Below, in pieces: positions 24,527-37,689 of a DNA stretch of 64,000 nt; the first letter of the stretch is position 1; every line of letters starts with the position of its first letter. This DNA is from Hedera helix. Lineage: Eukaryota > Streptophyta > Magnoliopsida > Apiales > Araliaceae. The position numbers were made by a program, and so were the translations under genes. The stretch spans positions 4,488,501 to 4,552,500 of the forward strand of contig OX359275.1 of the NCBI GenBank assembly GCA_947179155.2, read 5' to 3'. The notes under the pieces were generated by a model. It saw only the letters and a program-made list of their open reading frames with translations, searched no databases and was not told the origin of the DNA.

Positions 24527-24814
24527 GTACTGGATAATGGATTGCAATTTGTAGGGGCTAAATTTGAAGAGTTCCCGACTGACCCAGGTAATCAACATCA
24601 TAAGGTGTATGTGGCTCGTCCTCAGGCTAATGGGCAAGTAGAGGTCATGAATAGGACTTTGCTTACTGGGATCAAAAGAAGATTGGATGTGGCAAAGGGT
24701 AGGTGGCCTAATGAGTTTCCTAGCATGCTTTGGGTGTATTGGACTACTCCTCGATAAACCACGGGTGATTCTCCTTTTCGGCTGGTATACAGAACAGAAG
24801 TTTTAATTCCTATG
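24527..24814 (+). pseudogene. Integrase of Tat-like element, first piece
   Basis: Reads DNGLQFVGAKFEEF, ARPQANGQVEVMNRT and DVAKGRWPNEFPSMLWVYWT, matching the integrase at 1-1098. A TGA follows PR at 24755-24757; the next residues TTGDSPFRLVYRTEVLIP are still in frame. It is cut by the chromovirus LTR at 24815 and resumes at 34628. Confidence 0.85.
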
Positions 24815-27434
24815 TGTGACGTCCCCAAATCGGGCCCACAACACCAAATTTGAGTCGTCAAAAGACTACAATAAAATTATTACAATACAATATACAGTAC
24901 CCAATAATACACAACTACGTCTTCACAATTATTACTATTCTACAATACAGTGAAGACTACTATAGTAACTATCTCGGATATCTACTCCATTCTCATTTAC
25001 TCCCCGCTAGTCCCGGCTACATTCTCATTTCCTGAACAATTGAACAAAAAAGAAAGGGTGAGCTCAAATAGCCCAGTAAGGAATATCATGACTAAGATAA
25101 TGAAAAATAAATTATTCTTAACCTTCAACAGTTGAGTTCTTAATCGAATATAATAGATAACAAGTTTTAAATCAACAGCTGCAGTTGAGCTGTTAATAAA
25201 GTAATATAAATAGCAAGATTTAAATAAAAAATAGTAGTTAAATTCATAAACAAAGTTCAACTACAGTTAAATAACCACCACTAAGAGAATCAAGTAGATC
25301 ATGATGTCTACTAGCGTCTCTTTTTTAAGAAAATCATCATTAACTTTTATCATCTGAAACATCACTGGTCATGATCATGCCAAATAACAATTCTGCTTTG
25401 CCCACGGCCAAAGAGAACATACATCACGTGTTCTTGTCATCCGACCAAATACACCTAACAATTATATCGCATTTATCCTATATCACCTTTAACTTATCAT
25501 CTGTACCCTAGGCCATAAATATTCAGAACAACCTGATACATGATGATTGAAATAACAACAAAGATATAAATAAAGATATATAAATAATGAACAGAAGAAA
25601 CATGATAAACAATAACATTAGGAGTTAGCAATTTCACTTTATTCATATTCAAATAATGTCCAAATTGTTAACATAATGTAGAGAAAAAAGTGTTCAAGTC
25701 CAAGAATAATGTCCAAGATCTATAGGGAATAAGCTCAACGGTAAGATTTACGGTACAAGAAATTAGTCCAAAATATTCACAGTTCAAATAAATGACCACA
25801 GTTCAAAAGTTTAAGATCCATAAGTTCACAGGTCAAATATGATGATGAAAAATTAATAGGAATGTTTTTGTCAAACGGTATTAGATGTAGTGCAAACTAT
25901 TAAGGGAATATTAATGAATTATTAATTCAAGACTTTTCACCGTTTAATAATATTAGAGGTGCAAATGAGATACTTTCTTACTGTAGCAAGTTTAAGTGAT
26001 AAAAGATGAAAAAGATGATATCCCTTACAAGTAAGAAAGAAAATGATATCCATTTATGATGATGAAAAGAATGATACCCCTTACCGTAATAAGTTTAAGA
26101 GTTTGAAAGAAAATGATATCCCTTACCTTATTTCGTGACTAAATACAGCTTTTATGAGGTTGAGCAACCTATATATATATTCATAATTTAATTAGTAAGT
26201 AACACATACCAATTTTATATATATAAAATCGTCAAAGTGACTATTTAGTATAAATATACTACAAAATAATTTTTAAAGAAAATAATTTTTCAAAATAAAA
26301 TCTTTCAAATGAAGTTTTTCAAAATAAATATTCTAATAAAAGAGTCTTCTAAAGGAAGAGTTGTAAACTGATGTGTGTGTGAGTGTTTATATAACTTTTA
26401 TGAAAAAACTTACTTGAACAATACTCGTATCCTTCTAGATCTTCAACGCTTAAAATAATCTTCATATACTCAGAGAGACACTTATACTAAGAAATATTTA
26501 GAGAGTGAAAAGAAGATTGAGTTAGGAATGTATGAAACTCCTTATGCTAAGCCCCATATTTATAGCCAGAGCCTAACCAACTTTTCCATACACACGTTAC
26601 ACATTTTAATCTCATTTTTTAATCTAAATCATTCATCAACCAACACATGTTTCACACTTTAATCTGCACCGTTCGTTGACTAACACGCATTTCACATTTA
26701 CACGTGTTACACACTTACGCGCGTTACACACTTACGCGTGTTACACACTTACATATTATTTTATTGATTTAATATCTCAATTATTGAACATACAATGTTT
26801 TTCAAATAATAAATCTGTCTAACTGTTTAATACCCGTGACTACTACCGTAACAATTATTGGCCCAATTATGCAAGATGTTATGCATTATGACAATTATTG
26901 ATTCAATAATATGAAACACTGTGCAATTAATAATGTAAAATATTGTATAATGACAATTATTGATTCAATAATGTAAAATATTGTGGAATGACAATTATTG
27001 ATTCAATAATGTAAAATGCATGCAATGACAATTATTGATGAAATACTGTGCAATAGTCACTTTATTAGTTCAATAATTGTGTAATACCGTGTGTTGCTAT
27101 AAAATACCATATGCTACTATACTTTATCACTAGGTATTTTAACAGTTAAAAGTGATAATACCATTAACCATTTTTATTTAAAAAGGCTACTGTTATAATT
27201 TTCTACATCCGATAATATTTTGTTGTGGGGTCCACCTATAATTCAATATTTAGGCGCCGTCGAACGAATATTCTCCGACAGAACGAATATTCCCCGAACA
27301 ATCGAATATTGTTTGATATAAAATTTTTGCACATAACATCCTTAGCTTTAATTTTTATTAATTTATTACCTTACTGTTAGGCATAAAATTATGTGAAAAA
27401 ATAAAATCTATTTATTAAAATTCGGGGTCTTATA
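24815..27434 (-). repeat. 3' LTR of nested chromovirus (left copy)
   Basis: Plus-strand reading starts TGTGACGTCCCC and ends GGGGTCTTATA, against TGTGACACCCC..GGGATCTTACA in the right copy. The length is 2620 bp, about 250 bp more than the partner, mainly because a stretch near 25790-26090 is absent from the right copy. Confidence 0.88.
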
Positions 27435-27446
27435 TCATCCCTTTCT
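27435..27446 (-). other. Polypurine tract of nested chromovirus
   Basis: On the minus strand AGAAAGGGATGA directly precedes the LTR. Just upstream (27450-27471) is an AATTTCGGGGGCGAAATTT block, a form often seen at the end of plant chromovirus pol. Confidence 0.6.
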
Positions 27447-27479
27447 AATGAAATTTCGCCCCCGAAATTTATGTACTAG

Positions 27480-28190
27480 GTATTTCAAATAGATCAGGAT
27501 ATTTAGCTCTCATTTCAGATTCCAACTCTCAGGTCCTTTCCTCAATATCTTGAGTTTTCCATAAAATCTTAACTTAAGGTATAATCTTTGATCGTAAGAT
27601 CTGCTACTTCCTATCCAAGATCTTAACAGGTACCTCCTCATACGGTAAATCTTCCGCTATCTCATCTGACTCCAACTCAATAATGTGATTTGGGTCCTTC
27701 ACATATTTACGTAACATAGATATGTGAAAAACGTTATGAATGCGGGATATGTTTAGTAGTAGAACTAGTCTGTAGGTCATAGTTCTTATTCGGTTAAGGA
27801 TTTTAAATGGGTTAATAAATCGAGGATTAAGCTTTCCTCTCTTTCTAAACCTTGTAATTCCTTTGCATGAGAAACACGTAAGAATACATGATCTCTAACA
27901 TTAAAACTTTCGTCCTTTGAATGAAGTTCAGCATAACTCTTTTGTCGTTCTTATGCAGCTTGTATTCGTCTTCTGATCATTTGGATCTTTCCTGTTGTCA
28001 TGCGCACTAGCTCAGGTCCCAACAATTTTGTTTCTCCCACCTCATTCTAACATACTGGAGAGCGACACTTTCGTCCATACAAAGCCTCAAATGGAGTCAT
28101 TTCTATACTTGCTTGATAACTGTTGTTGTAGGAGAATTAAATCAATGATAAATACTTGTCCTAACTTCTTTTGAAGTCTAGCACACAAAG
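27480..28190 (-). pseudogene. Integrase C-terminus and chromodomain of chromovirus
   Basis: The chromodomain binds modified histones and steers insertion into heterochromatin. On the minus strand near 27470-27577 the frame reads KILWKTQDIEERT, a stop, then ELESEMRAKYPDLFEI. This fits the plant chromodomain pattern in which the stop position normally holds Trp (TGG to TGA). The stretch up to 28190 is the degenerate integrase core and linker, with several frameshifts. Confidence 0.65.
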
Positions 28191-28192
28191 CC

Positions 28193-28972
28193 TCAATAAA
28201 TATTCAAGAGTCTGAATTGTCCTTTCCGATTGTCCATCTGTTTGGGGATGATAAGCAGAACTAAATCGTAATTCGACGCCCGTAGCTTTTGTAGACTGAT
28301 CCAAAATCGTGAAGTGAATCTAGGGTCCCGATCAGAAACTATGGATACTGGCATGTCATGCATTGTCACAATCTCACTTATGTACATATTAGCTAGACGC
28401 TCAAGTTAATAGTTTTCTCGTATACACGAGAAATGAGCGAACTTGGTTAATTTATCTACAATGACCCAAATCACATACAAGCTTTGAGAAACTTTGGGAA
28501 GACCCGTCATAAAATCCATATTGATGTGTTTCCGCTTCCATTCGGGAACCTCATGTGATTACAATGGACCCTTATGCACTTGATGTTTCGCCTTGACACG
28601 TTGACACGTCAAACACCTCGAGACAAACTCAGCGATCTCATTCTTCATATTGCTCCACCAAAATGTATGTCGAAGGTTACGATACATTTTGGTACTTTCA
28701 AGATGAATTGCAAATGGCGTATTGTGTGCTTCCATCATAATTTTATACTTTGATTCAAGGTCGTTAGGAACACAGAGTCGAGAGTTGACTCGGAGAATCC
28801 CTTTCTCATCGATTCTTACTTCTGGAATAGCACATTCTCGTACTTTCCTCATCATATTCATTAGTTCTGGATTAGTGGCTTGAGCAATTTTGACTTTATC
28901 GATTAAAGCCGGTTCTACTCGTACATGCGCGATCCTCATATGGGTCCCTGATGACTTTAGCTCTATCTTCAT
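28193..28972 (-). pseudogene. Integrase zinc domain and core of chromovirus
   Basis: The N-terminal half (28559-28972) is open and shows the HHCC zinc-binding arrangement: His in AHNTPFAIH, then MYRNLRHTFWW, then CLTCQRVKAKHQ. The core piece at 28193-28387 contains MPVSIVSDRDPRFTSRFW with a catalytic Asp. A TAA after HKGPL at 28559 and frameshifts break the chain. Confidence 0.88.
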
Positions 28973-28975
28973 CTT

Positions 28976-29665
28976 TTATAAATCGTACAAAATGTGCCTT
29001 CGTGTTGTTAATATTGCATTCGTACTTGCATATGATCTTCTGCTCAATGCATCAGCTACCACGTTCGCCTTTCCTGGGTAGTACTGGATAGTGTGGTCAT
29101 AATCCTTTAAAAGCTCAAGCCAACGTCGCTGTCGCATGTTGAGTTTCTTTTGGGTGAAGAAATACTTGAGACTTTTATGATCTGTAAAGATATTCATATT
29201 TTCCCCGTACAAGTAGTGTCTCCAGATTTTCAATGCGAAAACGATCCCTACTAACTCTAGATCACGAGTAGGATAATTTTTCTCATAATCTTTGAGTTGT
29301 CGAGAGGCGTAAGCTATAACTTTTACGTGTTGCATAAGAACGCATCCTAGACCACTACCTGAAGCATCACTGTAGATAATAAATCCTCCTGATCCTGATG
29401 GTATAGTCAGAACATGGGCTGAAACGAGTTTCCTCTTGAGTTCTTGAAAGCTTTTCTCGCATTCTTTACTCCATTCGAATTTTGTATTTTTTCGAGTCAA
29501 CTGAGTTAGTGAAGTGACAATTCGAGAAAAGTCTTCTACAAGTCTCCGATAATAACCAGTTAGACACAGAAAACTTCGTACTTCGGTTACTGTCTTAGGT
29601 TGCTCCCAATTTAAAATTGCTTCAATTTTCGTAGGATCAACTGATATTCTTTGTTTAGAAATCAC
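28976..29665 (-). pseudogene. RT thumb and RNase H domain of chromovirus
   Basis: Open for 229 codons. It contains TEVRSFLCLTGYYRR (RT connection) and the RNase H region YSDASGSGLGCVLMQ, ASRQLKDYEKNYPTRDLEL, FTDHKSLKYFF and GKANVVADALSRR. Acidic residues expected for catalysis (Asp in YSDAS, Glu in DLEL, Asp in FTDHKS) are visible. It is separated from the RT palm by a stop near 29690. Confidence 0.9.
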
Positions 29666-29692
29666 ATGCCCAATGAATGTTATTTCCTCAAG

Positions 29693-30283
29693 TCAGAACT
29701 CGCATTTCTTCATCTTAGCACATAACTTATTTTCACGTAACTTTTGGAGTATCAATCGCAAGTGTCGTTCAAGTTCCTCACGACTCTTGGAGTATATGAG
29801 AATGCCATCAATAAAGATAACCACAAAATGATCCAAATATTCTTTTAATATTCGGTTCATCATGTCCATGAAGGCTGCAGGAGCATTAGTTAGTCCAAAA
29901 GGCATAACTAAGAATTCGTAATGCCCATAGTGAATTTTGAATGCAGTCTTTGAAACGTCATCAACTTTAACCTTCAACTAATGATAACCAGATCGGAGAT
30001 CAATTTTTGAAAAATACTGAACACCTTGTAATTGATCAAACAAGTAATTAATTCGATGTAACAGATACCTATTCTTGATGGTGACATGATTTAACTCTCA
30101 ATAGTCAATGTACAATCTCATACTCCTATCCTTCTTCTTTACAAATAGAACAAGGGCACCCTAATGTGACGTACTTGGTCGTATAAAACCGATATCTAGG
30201 AGTTCCTGAAGTTGGACTTTCAACTCTTGAAGTTCTATGGGAGCCATTCGATATGAGACTTTAGAAATAGGTTTAGTACCGGG
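29693..30283 (-). pseudogene. Reverse transcriptase palm of chromovirus, active site altered
   Basis: The open part (29693-29977) reads KTAFKIHYGHYEFLVMPFGL, TNAPAAFMDMMNRI and FVVIFIDGILIYSKS. Functional members of this group have two Asp in FIDD; here the second is Gly. Sequence from 29978 to 30283 is the fingers region with stops and frameshifts. Confidence 0.88.
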
Positions 30284-30868
30284 TTAAAGGTCAATACATA
30301 ATTCAATTTCACGATCTGGGGGTAGGTCAGGAAGTTCTTTGGGAAACACATTAGGTAATTCATTAACAATAGGAATATTATTCAAATTTACTGAATTTTT
30401 ATTTAGATTAGTGATATGAGCTAGGAAGGCTTGACATCCGTTTTTTAATAAACGAATGGCTCTATGGCTAGAAATAACGGTTACATATTTCAAAGGTTTG
30501 GTTGCTTGAATTTGCATGATAGGTTAGTCAAGAATATGAAAGCTAATGAGCTTAGGGAAGCAATTGATTTTAGCATGATGAGTAATCAACCAATTAATTC
30601 CTAAAATCACATCAAACTCATGCATTTCCAAATAGATAAGGTCAACAGGTAGGGTAAGGTTATTGATTTGAACCAAGCAAGATTTATAAACAATAGATGT
30701 AACGGCTATTTCCCCTAATGGAGTTTCAACACATAAGTCAAAGTCTACATTTTCAGGAATCAAATTTAAACGTTGAGCACACGCAGGTGAGATAAAAGAG
30801 TTGGTAGAACCGGTATCTAATAGGACATAAACTTCACAAGAGTTTATGAATAGCTTACCAGTTATCAC
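30284..30868 (-). pseudogene. Aspartic protease and linker of chromovirus
   Basis: The protease cuts the polyprotein. LLDTGSTNSFIS (30524-30868 piece) carries the catalytic D-T-G motif, and VILGINWL is the conserved distal block. After one stop at 30524 the linker reads NVFPKELPDLPPDREIE, which in this family leads into RT. Confidence 0.88.
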
Positions 30869-30997
30869 CTCATTCAGGTTCCATGCCTTCTGAGACGTTA
30901 TAACAAAAGTTCTCCCCTAAACTACATATTTTTTCTTGTATGTGCTAGCCTTTGGAGCCATCATCGCTACTAGACTTGATTTTGTGATAGGACAAAA

Positions 30998-31873
30998 TCA
31001 AACAATATGACCTTCTTTCTCACAATTATAACAAGACTTGAATTGTTGAGTACAGTTTGGGCTGATGTGACCCTCCTGACCACACCTATAGCATTTTACG
31101 GGTGGTCGATCTCCGCCCCTTAAAACTATTACCGGTGTTAATGTTGGTGCTGGTGCCTTTCCGTGATCGTTGTGGGATCTCTTTCTCTTGAAATTGTTCC
31201 CACTTGTTTCTCCCATTCTGTTATCTGGACCGGAATTACCATCGAAGTGGTTACTATTTCCGAAATGGTAATTGTCGCCTCTACGGTTTTCGTTTCGGTA
31301 ATTGTTACCATTAGTTTTTCCTCTTGGTTAGTCATTGGCTCTTGGTTGCAATATCTCATCTTCTTGTTTGACCCTTTGAGCCATATCCACTACAACCGAA
31401 TATAAAGAAAGTTTATGAGAGATGAGGTATCGACGAATTTTGGGTCTCAAGCCTCGTAAGAACATGCGAGCCATGCGGGCTTCATTATCCACCAAATGAG
31501 GCACGAATCGGGATAACTCCGCAAACTTAGCTTCGTATTGAGAAACAGTCATGTTCCCTTATTCTAGTTTAATAAATTCCACCTCTTTCATATGACATAC
31601 ACTTTATAAAATATACTTATCATTAAACAAATCCTGAAACTCTATCCAGGTCATCTCAAGTGCTAAATGATGGGTACGTTTTATCGATTCCCACCAATGG
31701 TCTGCTTCTCCTCTTAGCATGAAGGTAGCAAATAGAACCTTTTGATCATCACTGCAACGCAGAACATCAAATATCTTTGTCATCTCATTTAACCATGCTT
31801 CTGCCTTAAGTGGGTCTAGCTTCTCGAAAAATTCGGGTGGTCTCAACTCCTTAAATTGCTTCGTAGTGACCAT
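30998..31873 (-). pseudogene. Gag of chromovirus with zinc knuckles
   Basis: The start region (31604-31873) reads LRPPEFFEKLDPLKAEAWL and FMLRGEADHWWE, as in chromovirus capsids. Next is FVPHLVDNEARMARMFLRGL (31328-31552), then CYRCGQEGHISPNC, a complete CCHC knuckle, and CYNCEKEGHIV, a second knuckle. The pieces are in different frames or separated by stops. Confidence 0.88.
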
Positions 31874-32237
31874 CCTCGAATTACCAGCATTTCCACCTGT
31901 GGGAGTTCCCTCGATTAATTTTGCATGAATTGCATAAAGTTTCTAAAGAAACCATCATAATTCACATGGCCATTTGCGTTATTTTTGGAAGCTGCATGAG
32001 GATTATTTGTAGCCTCCTGATTTTCTATGGCATAATTCATCCATTGGTTTTCAGATGTCATTCTGAAATGTGGTCACAAAACAAAGGTTAGTTTAAACAA
32101 ACTGACTTATCGCTTTTTGTCACTTCATTCAAGCCAACTAGTAAAACTTACCTTAGGTAGGACACACTAGCAAAGATTCTAACCGTCTCTCCCCTCCTAG
32201 TTCTAATCCCAAATTTCATGCAAGATCATATCTCTAA

Positions 32238-32249
32238 GCTCTAATACCA
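32238..32249 (-). promoter_or_regulatory. Primer-binding site of chromovirus (tRNA-iMet type)
   Basis: Two bases inside the LTR the minus strand reads TGGTATTAGAGC. This is one C-to-T change from TGGTATCAGAGC, which pairs with the 3' end of initiator tRNA-Met in many plant retrotransposons. Confidence 0.8.
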
Positions 32250-32251
32250 AC

Positions 32252-34622
32252 TGTGACACCCCTAAATCGGGCCCACACCAACTAATTTGAGTCGTCAAAA
32301 TACTACAACAAAATTATTACAATACACTATACAGTACCCAATAATATACAACTAAGTCTTCATAATTATTACTATTCTACAATACAGTGAAGACTACTAT
32401 AGTAACTATCTCGGACAGTTACTCCATTCCCCTTTCCTCCCTGCTAGTTCCGGCTACACTTTCATTTCCTGAATAATTGAACAAAAAAGAAAGGGTGAAC
32501 TCAAATAGCCCAGTAAGAAATATCATGATTAAAATAATGAAAAATAAATTATTCTTAGCCTTCAACAGTTGAGTTCTTAATCGAATATAATAGACAACAA
32601 GTTTTAAATCAACAACTGTAGTTGAGTTGTTAATAGTGTAATATAAACAACAAGATTTAAATCAAAAATAGCAGTTAAATTCTTAAACAAAGTTCAACTA
32701 TAGTGAAATAAACACCACTAAGAGAATCAAGTAGATCATGATGTCTACTAACGACTCTTTTTAAGAAAATCATCATCAATTTTTATCATCTGAAACACCA
32801 CTAGTAATGATCATGTCAAACAACAATCTTCTTTGCCCCTGACTAAAGTGAACATTCATTACGTGTCCTTATCATCTGATCAAAGACACTCAATTATTAT
32901 ATTGTTTTTATCCTATATCTTCGTTAACCTATATCGCCTTTAACTTATTATCTGTGTCCCAGGCCACAGATATTCAGAACAACCTGATACTTGATTATTG
33001 AAATCTGAACAAAAAAAATAGGATAAACAATAACATTAGGAGTTAGCAATTTTACTTTGTCTAGATTCAAATAATGTCTAAATTGTCAACAAGATGTAGA
33101 GAAAAAGGTATTCAAGTCCAAGAGTAATAATGTCCAAGATCCACAGGGAAGAAGTTCAATGGTAAGGTTTACGGTACAAGAAATTAGTCCAAAATCTTTA
33201 TAGTTCAAATAAATGTCCACAGTTTAAAAGTTCAAGAATGATACCCCTTACCGTAATAAATTTAAGAGCTTGAAAGAAAATGATATCTCTTACCTTATCT
33301 CGTGACTAAAAACAATTTTTATGAGGTTGATCAACCTCTATGTATATTCATAATTTAATTAGTAAGTAACACATACCAATTTTATGTATATAAAATTGTC
33401 AAAGTGACTATATAGTATAAATATACTACAAAATAGTTTTTTTTTAAAAATAAATTTTCAAAATAAAATCTTTCAAATAAAGTTTTTCAAAATAAATATT
33501 CTAATAGAAGAGTCTTCTAAAGGAAGAGTTGTAAACTGATGTGTGTGTTTGTGTGTGTGTTTATATAACTTTTATAAAAAAAAATTACTTGAACAATACT
33601 CGTACCCTTCTAGATCTTCAACGCTTAAAATAATTTTCATATACTCAAAGAGACACTTATACTAAGAAATATTTAGAGAGTGAAAAGAAGATTGAGTGGG
33701 TGGTGTATGAAACTCCTTATGCTAAGCCCCATATTTATAGTCAGAACCTAACCAACTTTTCCACACACAAGTTCATTTTAATCTCATCTTTTAATTTAAA
33801 CCATTCATCAACCAACATATATTTCACACTTTAATCTGCACCGTTCATTGACTAACACGCGTTTCACGCCTACACACGTTACACATTTACACGTGTTACA
33901 CATTTACACGCGTTACACACTTACGCGTGTTACATACTTACATATTATTTTATTAATTTAATGTCTCAATTATTGAACATACAGTGTTTTTCAAATAATA
34001 AATATGTCTAATTAATACCCGTGACTACTACCGTAACAATTATTGGCCCAATAATGCAAGATTCTGTGCATTATGACAATTATTGATTCAATAATATGGA
34101 ACACTGTGTAATTTAATAATGTAAAATATTGTGTAATGACAATTATTGATTCAATAATGTAAAATGTTGTGTAATGACAATTATTGATTCAATAATATAA
34201 AATGTTATGCAATGACAATTATTGATAAAATATTGTGCAATAGTCACTTTATCAGTTCAATAATTGTGTAGTACCACGTGCTGCTGTAAAATACCATATG
34301 TTACTATACTTTTATCACTAGGTATTTTAACAGTTAAAAATGATAATACCATTGACCATTTTTATTTAAAAAGGCTACTGCAATCGTTTTCTACATCTGA
34401 CAATATTTCGTTGTGGGGTCCACCCATAACTAAATATTTATGCGCCGTCATACGAATATTCTCCGACAGAACGAATATTCCCCGACCAATCGAATATTGT
34501 CCAACATAAATTTTTTACACATAACATCCTTAACTTTAATTTTTATTAATTTAACACCTTACTATTAGGTATAAAATTATGAGAAAAATTAAAATCTATT
34601 TGTTAAAATTTGGGATCTTACA
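32252..34622 (-). repeat. 5' LTR of nested chromovirus (right copy)
   Basis: Plus-strand reading starts TGTGACACCCC and ends GATCTTACA (2371 bp). It matches the left copy along its length except for indels, and it adjoins the primer-binding site, which fixes the element's orientation. Confidence 0.88.
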
Positions 34623-34627
34623 TTATA

Positions 34628-34997
34628 GAGATTGGATCACCTTCGTTCGGGTGGTGAATTTTAGAGAGGCTTATAATGATCAAGGTTTTTGGCTCAACTT
34701 AGACCTACTGGATGAAGTATGGGATACAGCTATAATAAGTTGGCTATTTATCAACAGAAGACTACTCAACATTACAATCGAAAGGTTAAACAAAGGAGGT
34801 TTAATGTAGGTGATCTGATTCTACGGGAAGCTAAGGCTTCAACTCCTCAGAGTACAAGAAAGTTGATACCTAACTTGGAGTGTCCGTGTGAGATGATTGA
34901 AGTTATAAAACTTGGCATTTATCAGTTTCAGAATATGTCAGGTTCGAAGTTGAAGAATTATTGGTATGCAAGTAGATTAAAGAAGTATTATTAATAG
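34628..34997 (+). pseudogene. Integrase of Tat-like element, second piece
   Basis: Continues the integrase after the chromovirus: LNLDLLDEV, then in another frame NKLAIYQQKTTQHYNRKV, VGDLILREAKASTPQSTRKL and ASRLKKYY before TAA at 34993. It matches residues near the end of the integrase at 781-1098. A one-base frameshift lies close to the join and another near 34730. Confidence 0.85.
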
Positions 34998-35233
34998 TAG
35001 ATTTTGTTTGTATAGGTTTATTGGGGGTGGTTCTTTATTTATTTATACTTGGTTGATAATAAAAGCTTGATATTTTTTTAAGGGAATAGTTAGGGATTCG
35101 TACGAACTAAGAGTATTAATAAAAGTTCATTCATTCAAAAGTTTCTATTCATTCCTCGTTAAAACATTTACAAATTCAAAGTCTACTCATACTAAAGGAA
35201 GAACAAAGGGAAATTACAATAAAATTAAGTGTT
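34998..35233. other. Spacer between integrase and antisense ORF of Tat-like element
   Basis: AT-rich sequence equivalent to 1099-1335 in the first element. No coding sequence is visible. Confidence 0.5.
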
Positions 35234-37256
35234 TTAGGGGTCATTCTCGGCTTTTTCGTCTGAAGAGAATCCTAGGGTGAGGGGTTGACTTTAACTCCCC
35301 TAAAATACATATACTCACCATAGCGGACCTTGTGCGTTAATGAACTACTTCCTCACAATAACTGCAACATTCATCCATAATATAATTGATAAAAACTCAT
35401 TTACTTGAAACTTTACGTCATTTCTTTAATCCAAAATCATAACATTTACACTTTACTATCTCTTCTCAAATCATATACACTATGATTTAATCTACACAAA
35501 ATTATAAGTGTTTATACATTCACAATCCAATACTAGGACCTTCTTACTATATGTTCTTCTTCTTTAATCCATTTGAGTCCGCTATTATTAGCACTCATCT
35601 AACATAGGTTCACATTATACTACCATTACAAGGTTCCTAACCGTTAACATTACAAAACATATTTATCCCAAAATGTTACATCAAATGGATTTAATCTACT
35701 TTAACAACAAGGTGTTGTTATCAAAAGTTAACTTCACTCATTTTCTTTCTCCTTTGTCTTTATCGGGACCTCTAGATTTCTCGTTCTTAGCTGAAAATAT
35801 TTGTTTTAAAGCAAAGGTGAGCAACTATGTTGCTCAGCAAATTTAGCAGCTAACACACTACATAGTTCATATTACATGCATGCTATGCATTTTATTCATG
35901 CATCATACTTCTCATGTTTTGTATTTTAAGAATGTTGCATATTACTCATGCTTTGTATCATATACATGCTTCATGCTAAACATTTCTCAGGTTATAAGTC
36001 TACATAGAACAGTTAACCTAGATCATTAACTGAATATAACAGTTATTATCACATAATTGAACAAAATGCACATTTAAAACATGCTCACAAGAAATTCACA
36101 TAGCACTGAATATCTTACACATAAATAAACAACTAGTTTACACATACAACAGGTTCTGAAAAACTTACCAGAATAGCTTATCCGGCTTACGCTAATAATT
36201 TGCATTTCTCGTACGACCTACATATAAGTTAAGGTATACGTACTAATTAGTCACTATTGAACACCACACATAATTTAGATTAGATTACACAATATTACTA
36301 TACGTGACGTATTATTTCAGACATTTTATAATGTCACCAACTCATAATCGGGACACCCGAAATAGAATTTTATTTTCAAAAACCTCACCCGGCCCTGCTC
36401 GACCAGAACCCAATGGACCTGGCTCGGTCAAAAACTTTTGACTCGACCCGATGCAATGCACGCCTGATTTACACTACAAACAACGCAAGTCGCGCCGTTC
36501 CACCAGAAAATTTTCCAGCTTAATTATCAAAATCTTTGATATTGGTTTTGACATCCTTGCTTCTAATATTCATTATTTACTTATTTTCACAAAGTCTTAC
36601 ACTTTGAAGAATGTTCTCAATACAAAACGACACTCGAGCATACAACGATACTTAAGGTTTTCAAAATACGTATATTAGTAGAAAATTTATTATAAATACA
36701 TTTTAACCTCTTTTTAATTCGTTCAAAACATACATTATTAGAAATCTCAAAGATGTCTTATAAATTTTAAGTTTCAAAAATTAAAAAATGATTCCAGTTC
36801 AATATTTTCAATAATCATAATCTTTACAAGCATTACCATAAAGCCAATCAACCATATTCCAAATACAATTAACTATGATCCTTATTTGTTCGGCATAATT
36901 TTCTTTTACCACTTATAAACCTATGTTACACCATACGTAGATCATAACATAGTTTATAAATTACCAACCATGAAGCTTAAACATAATTTTTTTTTTTAAT
37001 ACTAACCATGGATCTTAAAAAACATAGTTTTTCATAAATATTAACCATGGGTCTTAAAAACATAATTTTTCATAAATATTAATCATGGGTCTTAAAAACA
37101 TAGTTTATATATTACCAACATATTATCATCTATTCCATATAGGCTTATTACAATAAACTATAAACCTATAACCTATTATGCATGAACCATCACTTAACAT
37201 TATAAATCACAAAACTAATAATCATAGTTTTGATACTTATAACCATAGTATATTTA

Positions 37257-37619
37257 AAGGGTTAAATGCACTAAAAGCCACTTAACTCTAGGGTCTTTGG
37301 ACTTTGAGCCAATTTATTTTAGTCAATGCAAATCGAGCCACATACTATTTAAAATTTTGGATATTGAGCCCCAAGTGCTATATGTGCATTGACTGTCCAG
37401 GTGGCACATGTAGTGCACACGTGGCACCTGTGATGTGGCATGCTAAGGATATTAAATGAAAAAATAGGACTTCTAAGAGGACTTGAACCCAAAACCTTTG
37501 ATTTGAAACTCAAACCCATCAAACCACCCAAAACACCATAAGGTAACTACTAATTTTACTGAACATATAGACTATATACTATACTAACATATTTTTCCAA
37601 TAATAATAATAAAGTTGAA

Positions 37620-37689
<70 letters not shown>

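Larger units (their letters stand above)
24815..34622 (-). mobile_element. Ty3/gypsy chromovirus (Tekay/Del-like), full length, nested in integrase
   Basis: Both LTRs (24815-27434 and 32252-34622), a primer-binding site, gag, protease, RT, RNase H, integrase and a chromodomain are found in the expected order on the minus strand. It interrupts the integrase of the Tat-like element, whose sequence continues across 24814/34628. Five-base flanks CTATG (24810-24814) and TTATA (34623-34627) agree at 3 of 5, both differences being transitions, so they are probably a decayed duplication. Stops in every region and a changed RT active site make it inactive. Family placement rests on the chromodomain and tRNA-iMet-type PBS. 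Confidence 0.9.
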
